Notes under the pieces: generated by a model | The model's database searches: none | Told to the model about the DNA's origin: nothing | The model's input: only the letters and a program-made list of their open reading frames with translations | Shown here: positions 8,401-16,096 of the stretch, piece after piece | Layout: each line of letters opens with the position of its first letter | How positions within the stretch are numbered: position 1 is the stretch's first letter | Assembly (NCBI GenBank): GCA_022843845.1 | Contig: JALHMW010000012.1 | Coordinates: forward strand, 1-64,000 | Direction of reading: 5' to 3' | Length of the DNA stretch: 64,000 nucleotides | Source of the DNA: Archangium sp. | GTDB taxonomy: Bacteria > Myxococcota > Myxococcia > Myxococcales > Myxococcaceae | Program-made: the position numbers and the translations under genes

Positions 8401-9360
8401 GTGATCTTCCCGGCGGATGGCACTGGACCAGCGAACGCGTCGGGCTGTCGTTCGGCTGCGCAAGAAGGGCATGCGGTACTCGGACATCGCCGAGGCGCTC
8501 GACATCAGCCGAACATCGGTCAGCAGATTGCTCACGACGTGGCGAACCAGGCGAACGCTGAAGCCTCGCAAGCCGGGTGGCGGCAACAAGTCGCCGCTGC
8601 GGGCGGTCGAGCGGGAGTTCAAGGCGCTGGTGCATGAGTTCTCCGACGCGACAGCCGAGGAGTTGGCCACGCTGGTTGGCGAGAAGCTCGACGTGCAGAC
8701 GAGCCGGTCCTCAGTGCTGCGTTTCCTCTCGGGCATGGGCTTCACGCTCAAAAAAAGAAGTTCGTCGCCGAGGAGCGGAGCCGACCGGATGTCGTCTGGC
8801 GACGCAAGGTGATGAGCGCGCTGCTCCTGCAACTCGACCTGACGAAGGCGGTGTTCCTCGACGAGTCTGGTTGTCGAGTTGGCATGCGGCGCGAGCGCGG
8901 TTGGGGCCCTGCGGGAGCGCGAGTCATCGGCAGCAGACCTGCGCGGCACTGCAAGAACATCTCGATGCTGGGCGCGATTGCACTCGGTCGGCGACCGCTT
9001 CTGATGACTCACAAAGGCGGCGTGGGTACCGAAGTCTTCGCGCACTTCGTCAGGAAGCGATTGGTGCGATGGCTGCGCCCGGGAGACGTCGTGCTGATGG
9101 ACAATCTGCGCGCACACAAACGCCCCGAGGTCATCGACGCGATTCTGCGGCGGGCGCGCTGCCCTTCTACCTCCCGCCCTACAGCCCAGACATGAACCCC
9201 ATCGAGTACTGGTGGGCGGACATCAAGCGGCAGCTGCGAAAACTCGCCATCGACTCCGAAGCCGACTTGCTCGTCGCCATTCGCCGTCTTCGCGGTCGGC
9301 TCTCCAACGCCAGGGTTGCGGGCTGGTATCGTCACGTTCAGGCTCAGCTCAAGTGATCAC
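8401..9360 (+). mobile_element. IS630-family insertion sequence (approximate ends)
   Basis: The element carries one transposase split over three frames. The ends are placed from a short perfect inverted match, GTGATC at 8401-8406 and GATCAC at 9355-9360. Longer terminal repeats and the expected TA target duplication are not convincing, so either bound may be off by tens of bases. It interrupts or borders a truncated minus-strand gene on its left. Confidence 0.55.
8417..9356 (+). pseudogene. IS630-family transposase, two frame changes
   Basis: The first part (8417 to about 8756) has the N-terminal helix-turn-helix (YSDIAEALDISRTSVSRLL). At the A7 run (8750-8756) a -1 slip joins it to KKFVAEERSRPDVVWRRK and then FLDESG and DNLRAHK, which hold the first two acidic residues of the DDE triad. 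A second -1 change near 9155-9160 is needed to reach PPYSPDMNPIEYWW, which holds the final Glu, and the stop at 9354-9356. The A7 slip is the type used for programmed frameshifting in many IS. The second change is at no obvious slippery site and probably inactivates the gene, unless it is a sequence error. Confidence 0.8.
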
Positions 9361-9370
9361 TGGGGTATGT

Positions 9371-9997
9371 TTACTCGCCGGCGTCAGCCGTCGAGTGAGT
9401 TCCTGCAGAGCCACCTCCGGCGAGTCCCACGAAACCCTCGTCACATCTCGGGGAACCGCTGCGCGGAAGCGAGAAACCGCGGGTGGCCTCAGCAAAAAGC
9501 TGTGCCGGCGCAGCGGGATTCGTTTCGTCGTAGCTCCACCCGTTCTCCAGTCCGCCGCTGGCGTTGGTTTCGAAAAGGCCTTGTCCCATATTGTCCATAA
9601 GCGAATTGTAGTAATAGCTGTATTTCAAGAACAGCAGAACGCGAGAACCGGTGACCAATCGAGGATGGCGAGGCATCGACAGAAGCACCTCGAAGTCTTC
9701 GCCGACCTTCGCCGACCGGAGCCCAGCGACGCCAGGCGGCAGCCCCCGAGGCAAGTCACTCTCGATCAGGTTCGGGGGCGCGGCGACGATCGGCCTTTCG
9801 AGCCGGACGACCGCTGAGTTAGCAAACTCATCCCGCTTCGGCCCAACAGACACTAACCGGAATTCACCAAAGTACTCTGCATTCCTAGCAATATTGCATA
9901 CATCATGGCTAATTCGGTCGGCCACAGGAGCAGATGGAGAGGTGCAAGCAACAAGAGGCAATAGCACAAGAATGTGTTTGATCATTGTGTCACTCAC
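9371..9997 (-). CDS. Predicted lipoprotein, partner of the metalloprotease gene
   Basis: The 208-residue protein starts MSDTMIKHILVLLPLVAC, a signal with a clear lipobox. The mature domain mixes hydrophobic beta-type segments (SRVLLFLKYSYYYNSLMD) with a Gly/Ser-rich tail ending TADAGE. I do not recognise the family. It begins nine bases after the metalloprotease stop and reads the same way, so the two likely form an operon. It could be an inhibitor, substrate or anchor for the protease, but nothing in the sequence proves it. Its base composition is visibly more AT-rich than the flanks. Confidence 0.65.
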   Translation of the reverse strand: MSDTMIKHILVLLPLVACTSPSAPVADRISHDVCNIARNAEYFGEFRLVSVGPKRDEFANSAVVRLERPIVAAPPNLIESDLPRGLPPGVAGLRSAKVGEDFEVLLSMPRHPRLVTGSRVLLFLKYSYYYNSLMDNMGQGLFETNASGGLENGWSYDETNPAAPAQLFAEATRGFSLPRSGSPRCDEGFVGLAGGGSAGTHSTADAGE

Positions 9998-10006
9998 TTT
10001 GGGTGC

Positions 10007-11686
10007 TCAGTTTGGGAACGTAACAAGGTCGTACGCATTCTCAGGCAAAGGTCTCAAAAGAGGGCCCTTCATGGTCACCAAGGATCCTGAAATACGTTGC
10101 CAACCGGTCCAGGGACCACCGACGCCGGGTTTCGAGTTCAGCCACACACCATTGTCGACTCCGGAGACAGCGGCAACCAGATACCCGGCCGATGTAGTTG
10201 AAAAAGAAATTTGATCGTCAGTCCAACCCCCCAGGGTAGCCGGCCCGAACCTAGTGTCAATACCAGACATCGTGGATCTAAAGCGCGCGTACCCGACCGC
10301 GCGGTCCGGTGTAAAGCCTACGCAGAGAATTTCGCAGTTTCGGCCGCTTGAATCAGGGCTGCCGCAGGCAACCGCAGGAGCTCCAACGCAGGCCGCAGAC
10401 GCAACAGAAGCATTGCTGGGCTGCTCCCAGCGAGTAAAGTTGGCCGCCGACACGGTGGCGGTCGTGGCGTCCCATGGGATCAGCGCCGTGTGCAGTTCGT
10501 GCGAGCAAAGGGACTGAAAACCGGTGCAATTGGTCCATATGCCCGGCGCGAAGTTGGTCCACGCAACAACGACACGGTCGCTGCTTGGTTCGTAGGCGAG
10601 CGCGACCGGGAATCTGGTTCTCGCCGCGAAGGAGCTTGTCCCTGATGGGCGCGAAAGTGCACCAAGAGAGGTCCATGCGACGCGATCGAAAGAGCGAAAC
10701 AGCAAGATTGTGTTGTCTGCAAAGTTCACCGCGGCAAGCCACCAGATGGCATGGTCCCTGTCGTAGGCAACCGCCGCACGCTGGCGGGTCAACCCCATAG
10801 GGGTTGGAAACGCGCCGATTGCCTGGTCCACGTCGAGCCCGACAACACTACTCGTATCAGCTACAAAAAAGGAGGTACGCCGTGGACCCCACCATAGATA
10901 GCCGTGTGCTAGTTCAGTGCCGCCCCACTGTGACGGCGTAAAGTCGACAAAACCCCAGTTGCTCCCCGAAGTAGCCGGAAGCGGCCAATTTAGGGACCTG
11001 CGCCGTTGAGCATTTTCGATTCCAGTCCCAACAAAGGCTCCCGAGAACCCAATATCTTGCGGCCCAAAGTCGATGGTTGCTGGGGTGAATACCCCTTCAC
11101 GCATGATATCGGGGTTCGACGAGTTGTTTGGAACATGACAGCCCGGCAGAGTCGCACAGTTCAGCAGGTCATGGCCAAGTTCGTGACTGATCACCCCTTG
11201 AATTGCTCCGGGGTACCCCAATGTCAGTCCTACCGGCGGCTGTAGAGGATGGACGTTGATCTTGATTAGCGACTTGCCGTCCCCACACGGGGAGTTGGAG
11301 CCAGCAATGCAGTTGTATTGTTGAGTTGGGTCGCCGGCGCAGTCGCAGGGTGGCAGGCACATACCAATCTGGGCTGTAACGAGATGGTCGTAGCCGGAGT
11401 TGCAGCCAGTTGCGTTGGTTGTTCCAACGTACTCGAAGGCTCGACGCACACTCCCATACTGCGACCAACCTCGCGCGGCAGAGCGAACGATTCGCTCGAC
11501 GTCCAAAGTGCTTCCGAGAATGCCGGAACCCACAGTCACGAACGAGCTGGCATTTAGTGCCAAGCTTTCGCGGCAGGTATTCCCATTTGCGGCAGGGAGA
11601 GAACCTACGCAAGGAGCGGCATCAACTCTTCCGGCGAAGCAGGAAAGCAGGAAAGCACCGAGCACCGAGCACCGAGCACCGAGCAC
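10007..11686 (-). CDS. Secreted zinc metalloprotease-like protein (possibly phase-off)
   Basis: The open frame codes for 559 residues. From the GTG at 11686 there is a hydrophobic leader (VLGAFLLSCFAGRVDA), a Cys-rich N-domain, then HELGH at residues 168-172 followed by a His at 184 and PDIM about 10 residues on, which resembles the metzincin zinc site and Met-turn with unusual spacing. The C-terminal two thirds look like a beta-propeller or sialidase-like region (repeated W and AVAYDRD/ALAYEPSSD motifs). The GTG sits inside a heptanucleotide repeat and has no ribosome site. The only good signals are an AAGGAG and ATG at 11730-11744, which are out of frame with this gene at the present repeat number. 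Confidence 0.75.
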   Translation of the reverse strand: MLGARCSVLGAFLLSCFAGRVDAAPCVGSLPAANGNTCRESLALNASSFVTVGSGILGSTLDVERIVRSAARGWSQYGSVRRAFEYVGTTNATGCNSGYDHLVTAQIGMCLPPCDCAGDPTQQYNCIAGSNSPCGDGKSLIKINVHPLQPPVGLTLGYPGAIQGVISHELGHDLLNCATLPGCHVPNNSSNPDIMREGVFTPATIDFGPQDIGFSGAFVGTGIENAQRRRSLNWPLPATSGSNWGFVDFTPSQWGGTELAHGYLWWGPRRTSFFVADTSSVVGLDVDQAIGAFPTPMGLTRQRAAVAYDRDHAIWWLAAVNFADNTILLFRSFDRVAWTSLGALSRPSGTSSFAARTRFPVALAYEPSSDRVVVAWTNFAPGIWTNCTGFQSLCSHELHTALIPWDATTATVSAANFTRWEQPSNASVASAACVGAPAVACGSPDSSGRNCEILCVGFTPDRAVGYARFRSTMSGIDTRFGPATLGGWTDDQISFSTTSAGYLVAAVSGVDNGVWLNSKPGVGGPWTGWQRISGSLVTMKGPLLRPLPENAYDLVTFPN

Positions 11687-11695
11687 CGAGCACCG
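11656..11695 (-). repeat. Heptanucleotide tandem repeat (CTCGGTG), five full copies plus partial
   Basis: On the minus strand the sequence reads CGGTG and then CTCGGTG five times, inside the first codons of the metalloprotease gene. The unit is 7 bases, so every gain or loss shifts the frame. From the ATG at 11730-11732 the present tract leads to a TGA after 36 codons. Four or seven copies would place the same ATG in frame with the protease. A second short direct repeat (CTTTCCTG, twice) follows immediately. Confidence 0.85.
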
Positions 11696-11738
11696 CGTTC
11701 GCCCCTCGCAGAAAGTGGTTCTTGTGACTCATCAACTG

Positions 11739-11806
11739 CTCCTTGGGAAGCCGCGCCACATGCGCGTCTTTCTGTACATTATCGTCCTCGACTCGGGCCG
11801 AGACAA
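11739..11806 (-). promoter_or_regulatory. Promoter and ribosome binding site of the metalloprotease operon
   Basis: On the minus strand TTGTCT (complement of 11801-11806) and GATAAT (complement of 11778-11783) are separated by exactly 17 bases, a good sigma-70-type promoter. About 35-40 bases downstream, AAGGAG (complement of 11739-11744) lies six bases before an ATG at 11730-11732. The promoter is downstream of the CpaB-like copy 2 stop, so the protease operon is a separate transcript. Confidence 0.65.
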
Positions 11807-11822
11807 GGGCCCTCCGACATCG

Positions 11823-12839
11823 TCACTCGCTTGGAACAACCGTCTTCGTCTCGGTCGACGACGCGCCCTTGATCACCTGAATCGTGTTGAACCGCTTCGC
11901 CTGCAGCACCTTCGTGCGCTCACCCGACAACAGCGTGCTGATCGTCGCCCTACCCCGATCGTCCAGCACGTCGATGTCGTCTTCATTCCGCAGCGTCAGC
12001 GTCAGCGCTCCGAGTTCCTGCGCGAGCACGGCGATCTCGACCTCTTCAGGAATCAACAGCAGCGACACGTTCGCGTACTCACGCTGCCCTTCCGGCACGA
12101 GGTTGATGTTCGTGGTGCCCGTAATCTTCCCCGTCGCGAGCACGATCACGTTCTGCATCAGCGTCACCGCCACCTGCTCACCGGTCGCCGGGTCCTTGAA
12201 CGTGCCGATGATGTCGACGTGATCGTTCGGCCGCACCCAGCCACCGACTGACTGCGCGCCCTTCGTCTCGATCGTCACCGCGCGCGCCCGCTTCTGCACC
12301 TTGGTCGACAATCGCTCGGCAGCCTTCGTCGTCTCGAACTGGCTCCACAACAGCGCGTCGCCGGCCTGCAGCGGCACCAGCACCTTCTGGTTCACGATGT
12401 ACGAGGCCGAGTCGGGCTTCACGACGGAGGACGTCACGAACTGCTCGGGAATCGAGCGCTGGCTGATCATCTCCATCGTCACCACCGTGCCCTCCGACAC
12501 GTCGACCGCCGCCACCACCACCGGCACCAGGTTCCAGCCTTTGCGGACGTCCATCTCCTTCTTCTTCACCGCCGAGTACGAGACGACGCCGGCGATCAGC
12601 GCGAGCGCGAGCGACACGAACAGTGGCGCCTTGCCCCGCATCGAGAAGGCAGAGCCGCCCAGCCGCATCGCGCCGGGGTGCACGTCGGGCATCGGCGCCT
12701 CACGACGCGACGGCCTGCCCTCGGAGCGACGCGACGGCAGCTCCGGCGGCGGTTGATCAAACCGGTAACCCGAGAGCTCGTCCTCGAGCGCGTCGAGCTC
12801 GGGATCATTCCCCCGGCCATCGAAGAGCGGATCACTCAT
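11823..12839 (-). CDS. SAF-domain (CpaB-like) membrane protein coupled to an ECF sigma factor, copy 2
   Basis: The 338-residue protein has a cytoplasmic N-terminal segment of about 70 residues (DPELDALEDELSGYRF, then Pro/Arg-rich), one membrane helix at about 71-90, and a periplasmic SAF/CpaB region nearly identical in sequence to copy 1 at 4882-5694. Its ATG overlaps the sigma-factor stop by eight bases, which couples the two genes. That layout, with a short cytoplasmic domain, one helix and a periplasmic sensor, is what an anti-sigma factor looks like. A sigma/anti-sigma role is therefore my preferred inference over pilus assembly. The N-terminal extension is absent from copy 1. Confidence 0.75.
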   Translation of the reverse strand: MSDPLFDGRGNDPELDALEDELSGYRFDQPPPELPSRRSEGRPSRREAPMPDVHPGAMRLGGSAFSMRGKAPLFVSLALALIAGVVSYSAVKKKEMDVRKGWNLVPVVVAAVDVSEGTVVTMEMISQRSIPEQFVTSSVVKPDSASYIVNQKVLVPLQAGDALLWSQFETTKAAERLSTKVQKRARAVTIETKGAQSVGGWVRPNDHVDIIGTFKDPATGEQVAVTLMQNVIVLATGKITGTTNINLVPEGQREYANVSLLLIPEEVEIAVLAQELGALTLTLRNEDDIDVLDDRGRATISTLLSGERTKVLQAKRFNTIQVIKGASSTETKTVVPSE

Positions 12840-13416
12840 CGGCGCCCTCCTGTGGTGACAGGCCCAGCTTTTCGCGAAGCATCGCCATGCCGCGGTGCAG
12901 GTTCACGCGAACGGAGCCGGCGGTCAGCCCCGTGCGCTCCGCGATGTCGGGGCCGCTCAGGCCTTCGATGAGCCGCATCGCGAGCGTCTCGGCGTACGCC
13001 TCGGGCAACGTCTGCAGCGCGGCGAGCACCTTCTTCGCGTCAGGCCAGCCGGAGCGATCGGGCGCCTCGCCTTCCTCCGCGTCTTCCAGCGGCGACGTCC
13101 GCGGCCGATCTCTCGTGAACCGCGCGGCTCGATTGCGGGCGATCTCGAGCAGCCACGCGGGGAACGCCTGGTCGTCTTGCAGGCCTGGCAACTTCGAGAG
13201 CATCTGCACGAACACGTCCTGCGTGAGATCGGCCGCGTCGGACGCGGGGACTTTGGTGATGATCACGGCGTGCACCAGCCTGGCGAAGTGCTGATGGAGC
13301 TTGCCGAACGCGTCGCGCTCGTTGCGTCGCGCGCCAGCCACCCACGGCAGCCACACCGGCTTCGTCCGGCTCGAAACCGGAGCAGACGCCGACGACGCTT
13401 CGACCGCTGCAGGCAC
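12832..13416 (-). CDS. ECF-type RNA polymerase sigma factor
   Basis: The 194-residue protein contains sigma region 2 (AADLTQDVFVQMLSKL and WLLEIARNRAARF) and region 4 with a helix-turn-helix (LSGPDIAERTGLTAGSVRV), typical of ECF sigma-70 factors that redirect RNA polymerase to stress or envelope regulons. The first start is GTG at 13416; the ribosome site is weak, so a slightly later start is possible. It is followed, with an eight-base overlap, by a single-pass membrane protein that may be its regulator. Confidence 0.88.
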   Translation of the reverse strand: MPAAVEASSASAPVSSRTKPVWLPWVAGARRNERDAFGKLHQHFARLVHAVIITKVPASDAADLTQDVFVQMLSKLPGLQDDQAFPAWLLEIARNRAARFTRDRPRTSPLEDAEEGEAPDRSGWPDAKKVLAALQTLPEAYAETLAMRLIEGLSGPDIAERTGLTAGSVRVNLHRGMAMLREKLGLSPQEGADE

Positions 13417-13493
13417 TCAGGGACAGAGGATGCGCGATCCACCGAAAGTGTTAACCGGGGCTCGCGTTCTCTCTGCGTTATCAGCGGGTTGCG

Positions 13494-14426
13494 TCAGCCG
13501 AAATGGTACGCCGAGAGCCGAACGTCGACATAGCGGTCGGCGTACGGAATCGAGGCCGGGTCGTCTCCTGCGGCCCCGGCGATGACCATCAGCGGCACCA
13601 GGTGCTCCTCGCGCGGGTGGCTCGCGCGCCTGCCCGGAGCTTTCGCCCACTCGATGAGCCGTGCGTCGCGCTGCGCGGTCGGCAACTTCATCGTCTCCTG
13701 CAGCCACGCATCGAACGCCTCCGAAGCGGGTCCGCCACCGCCGTTGAAGAAGGCGCGCAGGTTGTGGAACGTCATGCCGCTCCCGAGAATGAAGACGCCT
13801 TCATCACGCAGCGGCGTCAGCGCGCGACCGATGGCGAGGTGCTGCGCGGGATCGAGCCCGGCCTTCAGCGAGAGTTGGAGCGTCGGAATGTCTGCGTTGG
13901 GCCACGCGAGCTTGAAGGGCACGAAGGTGCCGTGATCGAACCCGCGCGCGCTGTCTTCCGCTGACGGAATCCCCGCAGCCTCGAGCAACGAGCGCACACG
14001 CTTCGCGACCTCCGGAGCTCCCGGCGCCGGCCACTGCACCTGGTACGACTCGGGCGGAAAGCCGGAGTAGTCGTAGAGCATCGGCGGCTTCGGGCTCGTC
14101 ATCACCGTCGGCACCGCCTCTTCCCAGTGCGCCGAGATGACCAACAACGCCTTCGGCTTCGTCTTCGGCATCGAGCTCACGCTCACGAGGTACTCGCGCA
14201 GCCGGTTCTCTTGATCCTTCGGGCCCAGGCCGATGTCGACGAAGGGCCAGGGGCCTCCACCGTGCGGGACGAAGGCGAGCGGCATGCGGTTCGGGTTCGG
14301 ACTCATCGGGACCTTCTCTTTCGTGCTCGCCATCACCACGCCACCGACCGCCGCAGCGCCCGCGAGACCGGCCACGGCCAGCGTCGTCTCGCGTCGGGTC
14401 AGGTTCTTCTTCGTCTCGTCGCTCAT
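13494..14426 (-). CDS. LigB-family dioxygenase (YgiD/4,5-DOPA extradiol dioxygenase-like)
   Basis: The 310-residue protein has LigB/DODA hallmarks: FVPHGGGPWPF near the N-terminus, LLVISAHWEE, DHGTFVPFKLAWP and ILGSGMTFHN, whose histidines form the non-haem iron or zinc site. It likely cleaves a catecholic ring. I start at 14426, where GAGG precedes the ATG, rather than at the longer frame start. This gives a twin-arginine leader (LTRRETTLAVAG followed by a hydrophobic stretch), implying Tat export of a folded metalloprotein. A Tat leader is unusual for this family. Confidence 0.85.
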   Translation of the reverse strand: MSDETKKNLTRRETTLAVAGLAGAAAVGGVVMASTKEKVPMSPNPNRMPLAFVPHGGGPWPFVDIGLGPKDQENRLREYLVSVSSMPKTKPKALLVISAHWEEAVPTVMTSPKPPMLYDYSGFPPESYQVQWPAPGAPEVAKRVRSLLEAAGIPSAEDSARGFDHGTFVPFKLAWPNADIPTLQLSLKAGLDPAQHLAIGRALTPLRDEGVFILGSGMTFHNLRAFFNGGGGPASEAFDAWLQETMKLPTAQRDARLIEWAKAPGRRASHPREEHLVPLMVIAGAAGDDPASIPYADRYVDVRLSAYHFG

Positions 14427-14551
14427 GACGCATCCATCCTCACCTGCTTCGGAGTCCGCACAAGGCCCACCTGAGGGCCAGAGTGTTCTGCGCGCGGCCC
14501 TCCACGGGCAGCGCATGACAGCCGTGCGGGTCTCGTCGTAAGGGCCGCTCC

Positions 14552-16063
14552 ATGCCGTTGTCGTTGGACGAAGTGTTGAAGGCCACCGCCCTGCTCAAGC
14601 AGATCAGCGACGATCGTTCGGTGCTCGAAGACGTCCCGTTGGCCGAGGCGAAGGCGCTGCTCGAGGCCGCGGGGCGTCTGTCGAACCCGTCGAAGGACGA
14701 CAGCCAGCGACTGCAGAAGAACCGCGTTCGCCGAGCCCGTCTCGAGCAGCGGGAGCAGGACCGGGCCATTCGCGCGGAAGCGGCGATTCGTCAGGCGCGG
14801 AAGAACCCGGTCTTCGTTCCGCCTCAGAACATCCTCGGCTCCGGCATCCCGCATCAGCCGCGCACGGGCCGAATGCTCGAGAAGCCGTTCCACTGCTACG
14901 TCTGCAAGCGCGAGTTCCGCGAGGTGCATCACTTCTACGACTCGATGTGCCTCGAGTGCGGTGACTTCAACTACCTGAAGCGGTTCCAGGTGGCGCCGCT
15001 CGACGGGAAGGTCGCGCTCATCACTGGCGGCCGCGTGAAGATCGGCTACCAGGCCTCGCTGATGTTGCTGCGCTCCGGAGCGCGCGTCATCGCCACCACG
15101 CGCTTTCCCCACGACGCGAGCCAGCGCTACCTCAAGGAGCCCGACTTCACGAAGTGGGGCCACCGGCTCGAGATCTACGGGCTCGATCTTCGCCACGCGC
15201 CGTCGGTCGAGCTGTTCGCCCAGTTCCTCGGCCGCACGCACGATCGCCTCGACATTCTCATCAACAACGCAGCGCAGACGGTGCGACGTCCTCCCGGGTT
15301 CTATCGGCACCTCGCCGAGCTGGAGCACTCGGACGTGACGTCGTTGCCCGAACACTCGCAGCGCCTGCTCGAAGGGCACTCGACGCTGATCGATCAGGTC
15401 AAGCCACGCGCCGCGCCGTCGGAGCTCGCCACCTTCCGCTCGCATGACCCCGCCGTCGGGCTTCACAGCTCAGCCGCGCTCTCGCTCGTGCCGTACGATC
15501 TCGAGCAGGACACGAGCCACGCGTTCCCCGAAGGCCGCCTCGACGCCGATCTGCAGCAGGTCGATCTGCGCACGGTGAACAGCTGGCGGCTGACGCTCGG
15601 AGAAGTCGCCACCGGCGAGATGCTCGAGGTGCACCTGGTGAACGCCGTCGCGCCGTTTATTCTGTGCGGCAAGCTCCGCCCGCTCATGACCCGCAACCGC
15701 GCCGAGTCGTGGGGTCACGTCGTCAACGTGTCGGCGATGGAGGGCAGCTTCTCGCGCGGTACGAAGACGGACAAACACCCGCACACGAACATGGCGAAGG
15801 CCGCGTTGAACATGATGACGCTCACCAGCGCGCCTGACTACGCGAAGAGCCTGCTCGCGATGAACGCCGCCGACACGGGCTGGGTGACCGACGAAGACCC
15901 CGTGCAGCACGCCGAGCGGAAGACGAACGAGCTGGGCTTCGAGCCGCCGCTGGACATCGTCGATGGCGCCGCGCGGGTGGTCGACCCCATCTTCGAAGCC
16001 GAGCGCACCGGCGACTTCGTCTGGGGCAAGTTCTTCAAGGACTACAAGCCGACCGCGTGGTGA
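14552..16063 (+). CDS. SDR-family oxidoreductase with N-terminal zinc-ribbon extension
   Basis: The 503-residue protein has an N-terminal charged helical region (1-105), a CYVCKREF and CLECGDF pair that could bind zinc (about 113-140), then a Rossmann SDR domain with LITGGRVKIGYQ for the cofactor, DILINNAAQTV and VNVSAMEG. Where classical SDRs have YxxxK, this protein reads TNMAK, so the catalytic Tyr is replaced by Thr. An insertion of about 100 residues separates the NNAA and SAMEG motifs. The substrate is unknown. It is divergent from the dioxygenase gene, with about 125 bases between the starts. Confidence 0.82.
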   Translation: MPLSLDEVLKATALLKQISDDRSVLEDVPLAEAKALLEAAGRLSNPSKDDSQRLQKNRVRRARLEQREQDRAIRAEAAIRQARKNPVFVPPQNILGSGIPHQPRTGRMLEKPFHCYVCKREFREVHHFYDSMCLECGDFNYLKRFQVAPLDGKVALITGGRVKIGYQASLMLLRSGARVIATTRFPHDASQRYLKEPDFTKWGHRLEIYGLDLRHAPSVELFAQFLGRTHDRLDILINNAAQTVRRPPGFYRHLAELEHSDVTSLPEHSQRLLEGHSTLIDQVKPRAAPSELATFRSHDPAVGLHSSAALSLVPYDLEQDTSHAFPEGRLDADLQQVDLRTVNSWRLTLGEVATGEMLEVHLVNAVAPFILCGKLRPLMTRNRAESWGHVVNVSAMEGSFSRGTKTDKHPHTNMAKAALNMMTLTSAPDYAKSLLAMNAADTGWVTDEDPVQHAERKTNELGFEPPLDIVDGAARVVDPIFEAERTGDFVWGKFFKDYKPTAW

Positions 16064-16096
16064 CGAAGCGGGTACCAGGGCATTCTCAGCGTCGAG

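Noticed and set aside
8401..9360. Clear terminal inverted repeats and TA duplication for the IS630 element
   Set aside because: Only a six-base inverted match could be found by eye, and the flanks do not show a TA duplication, so exact ends are left uncertain.
9651..10214. Forward frame across the lipoprotein/protease junction
   Set aside because: It runs antisense to both genes; the minus-strand products have a lipobox and a HELGH motif.
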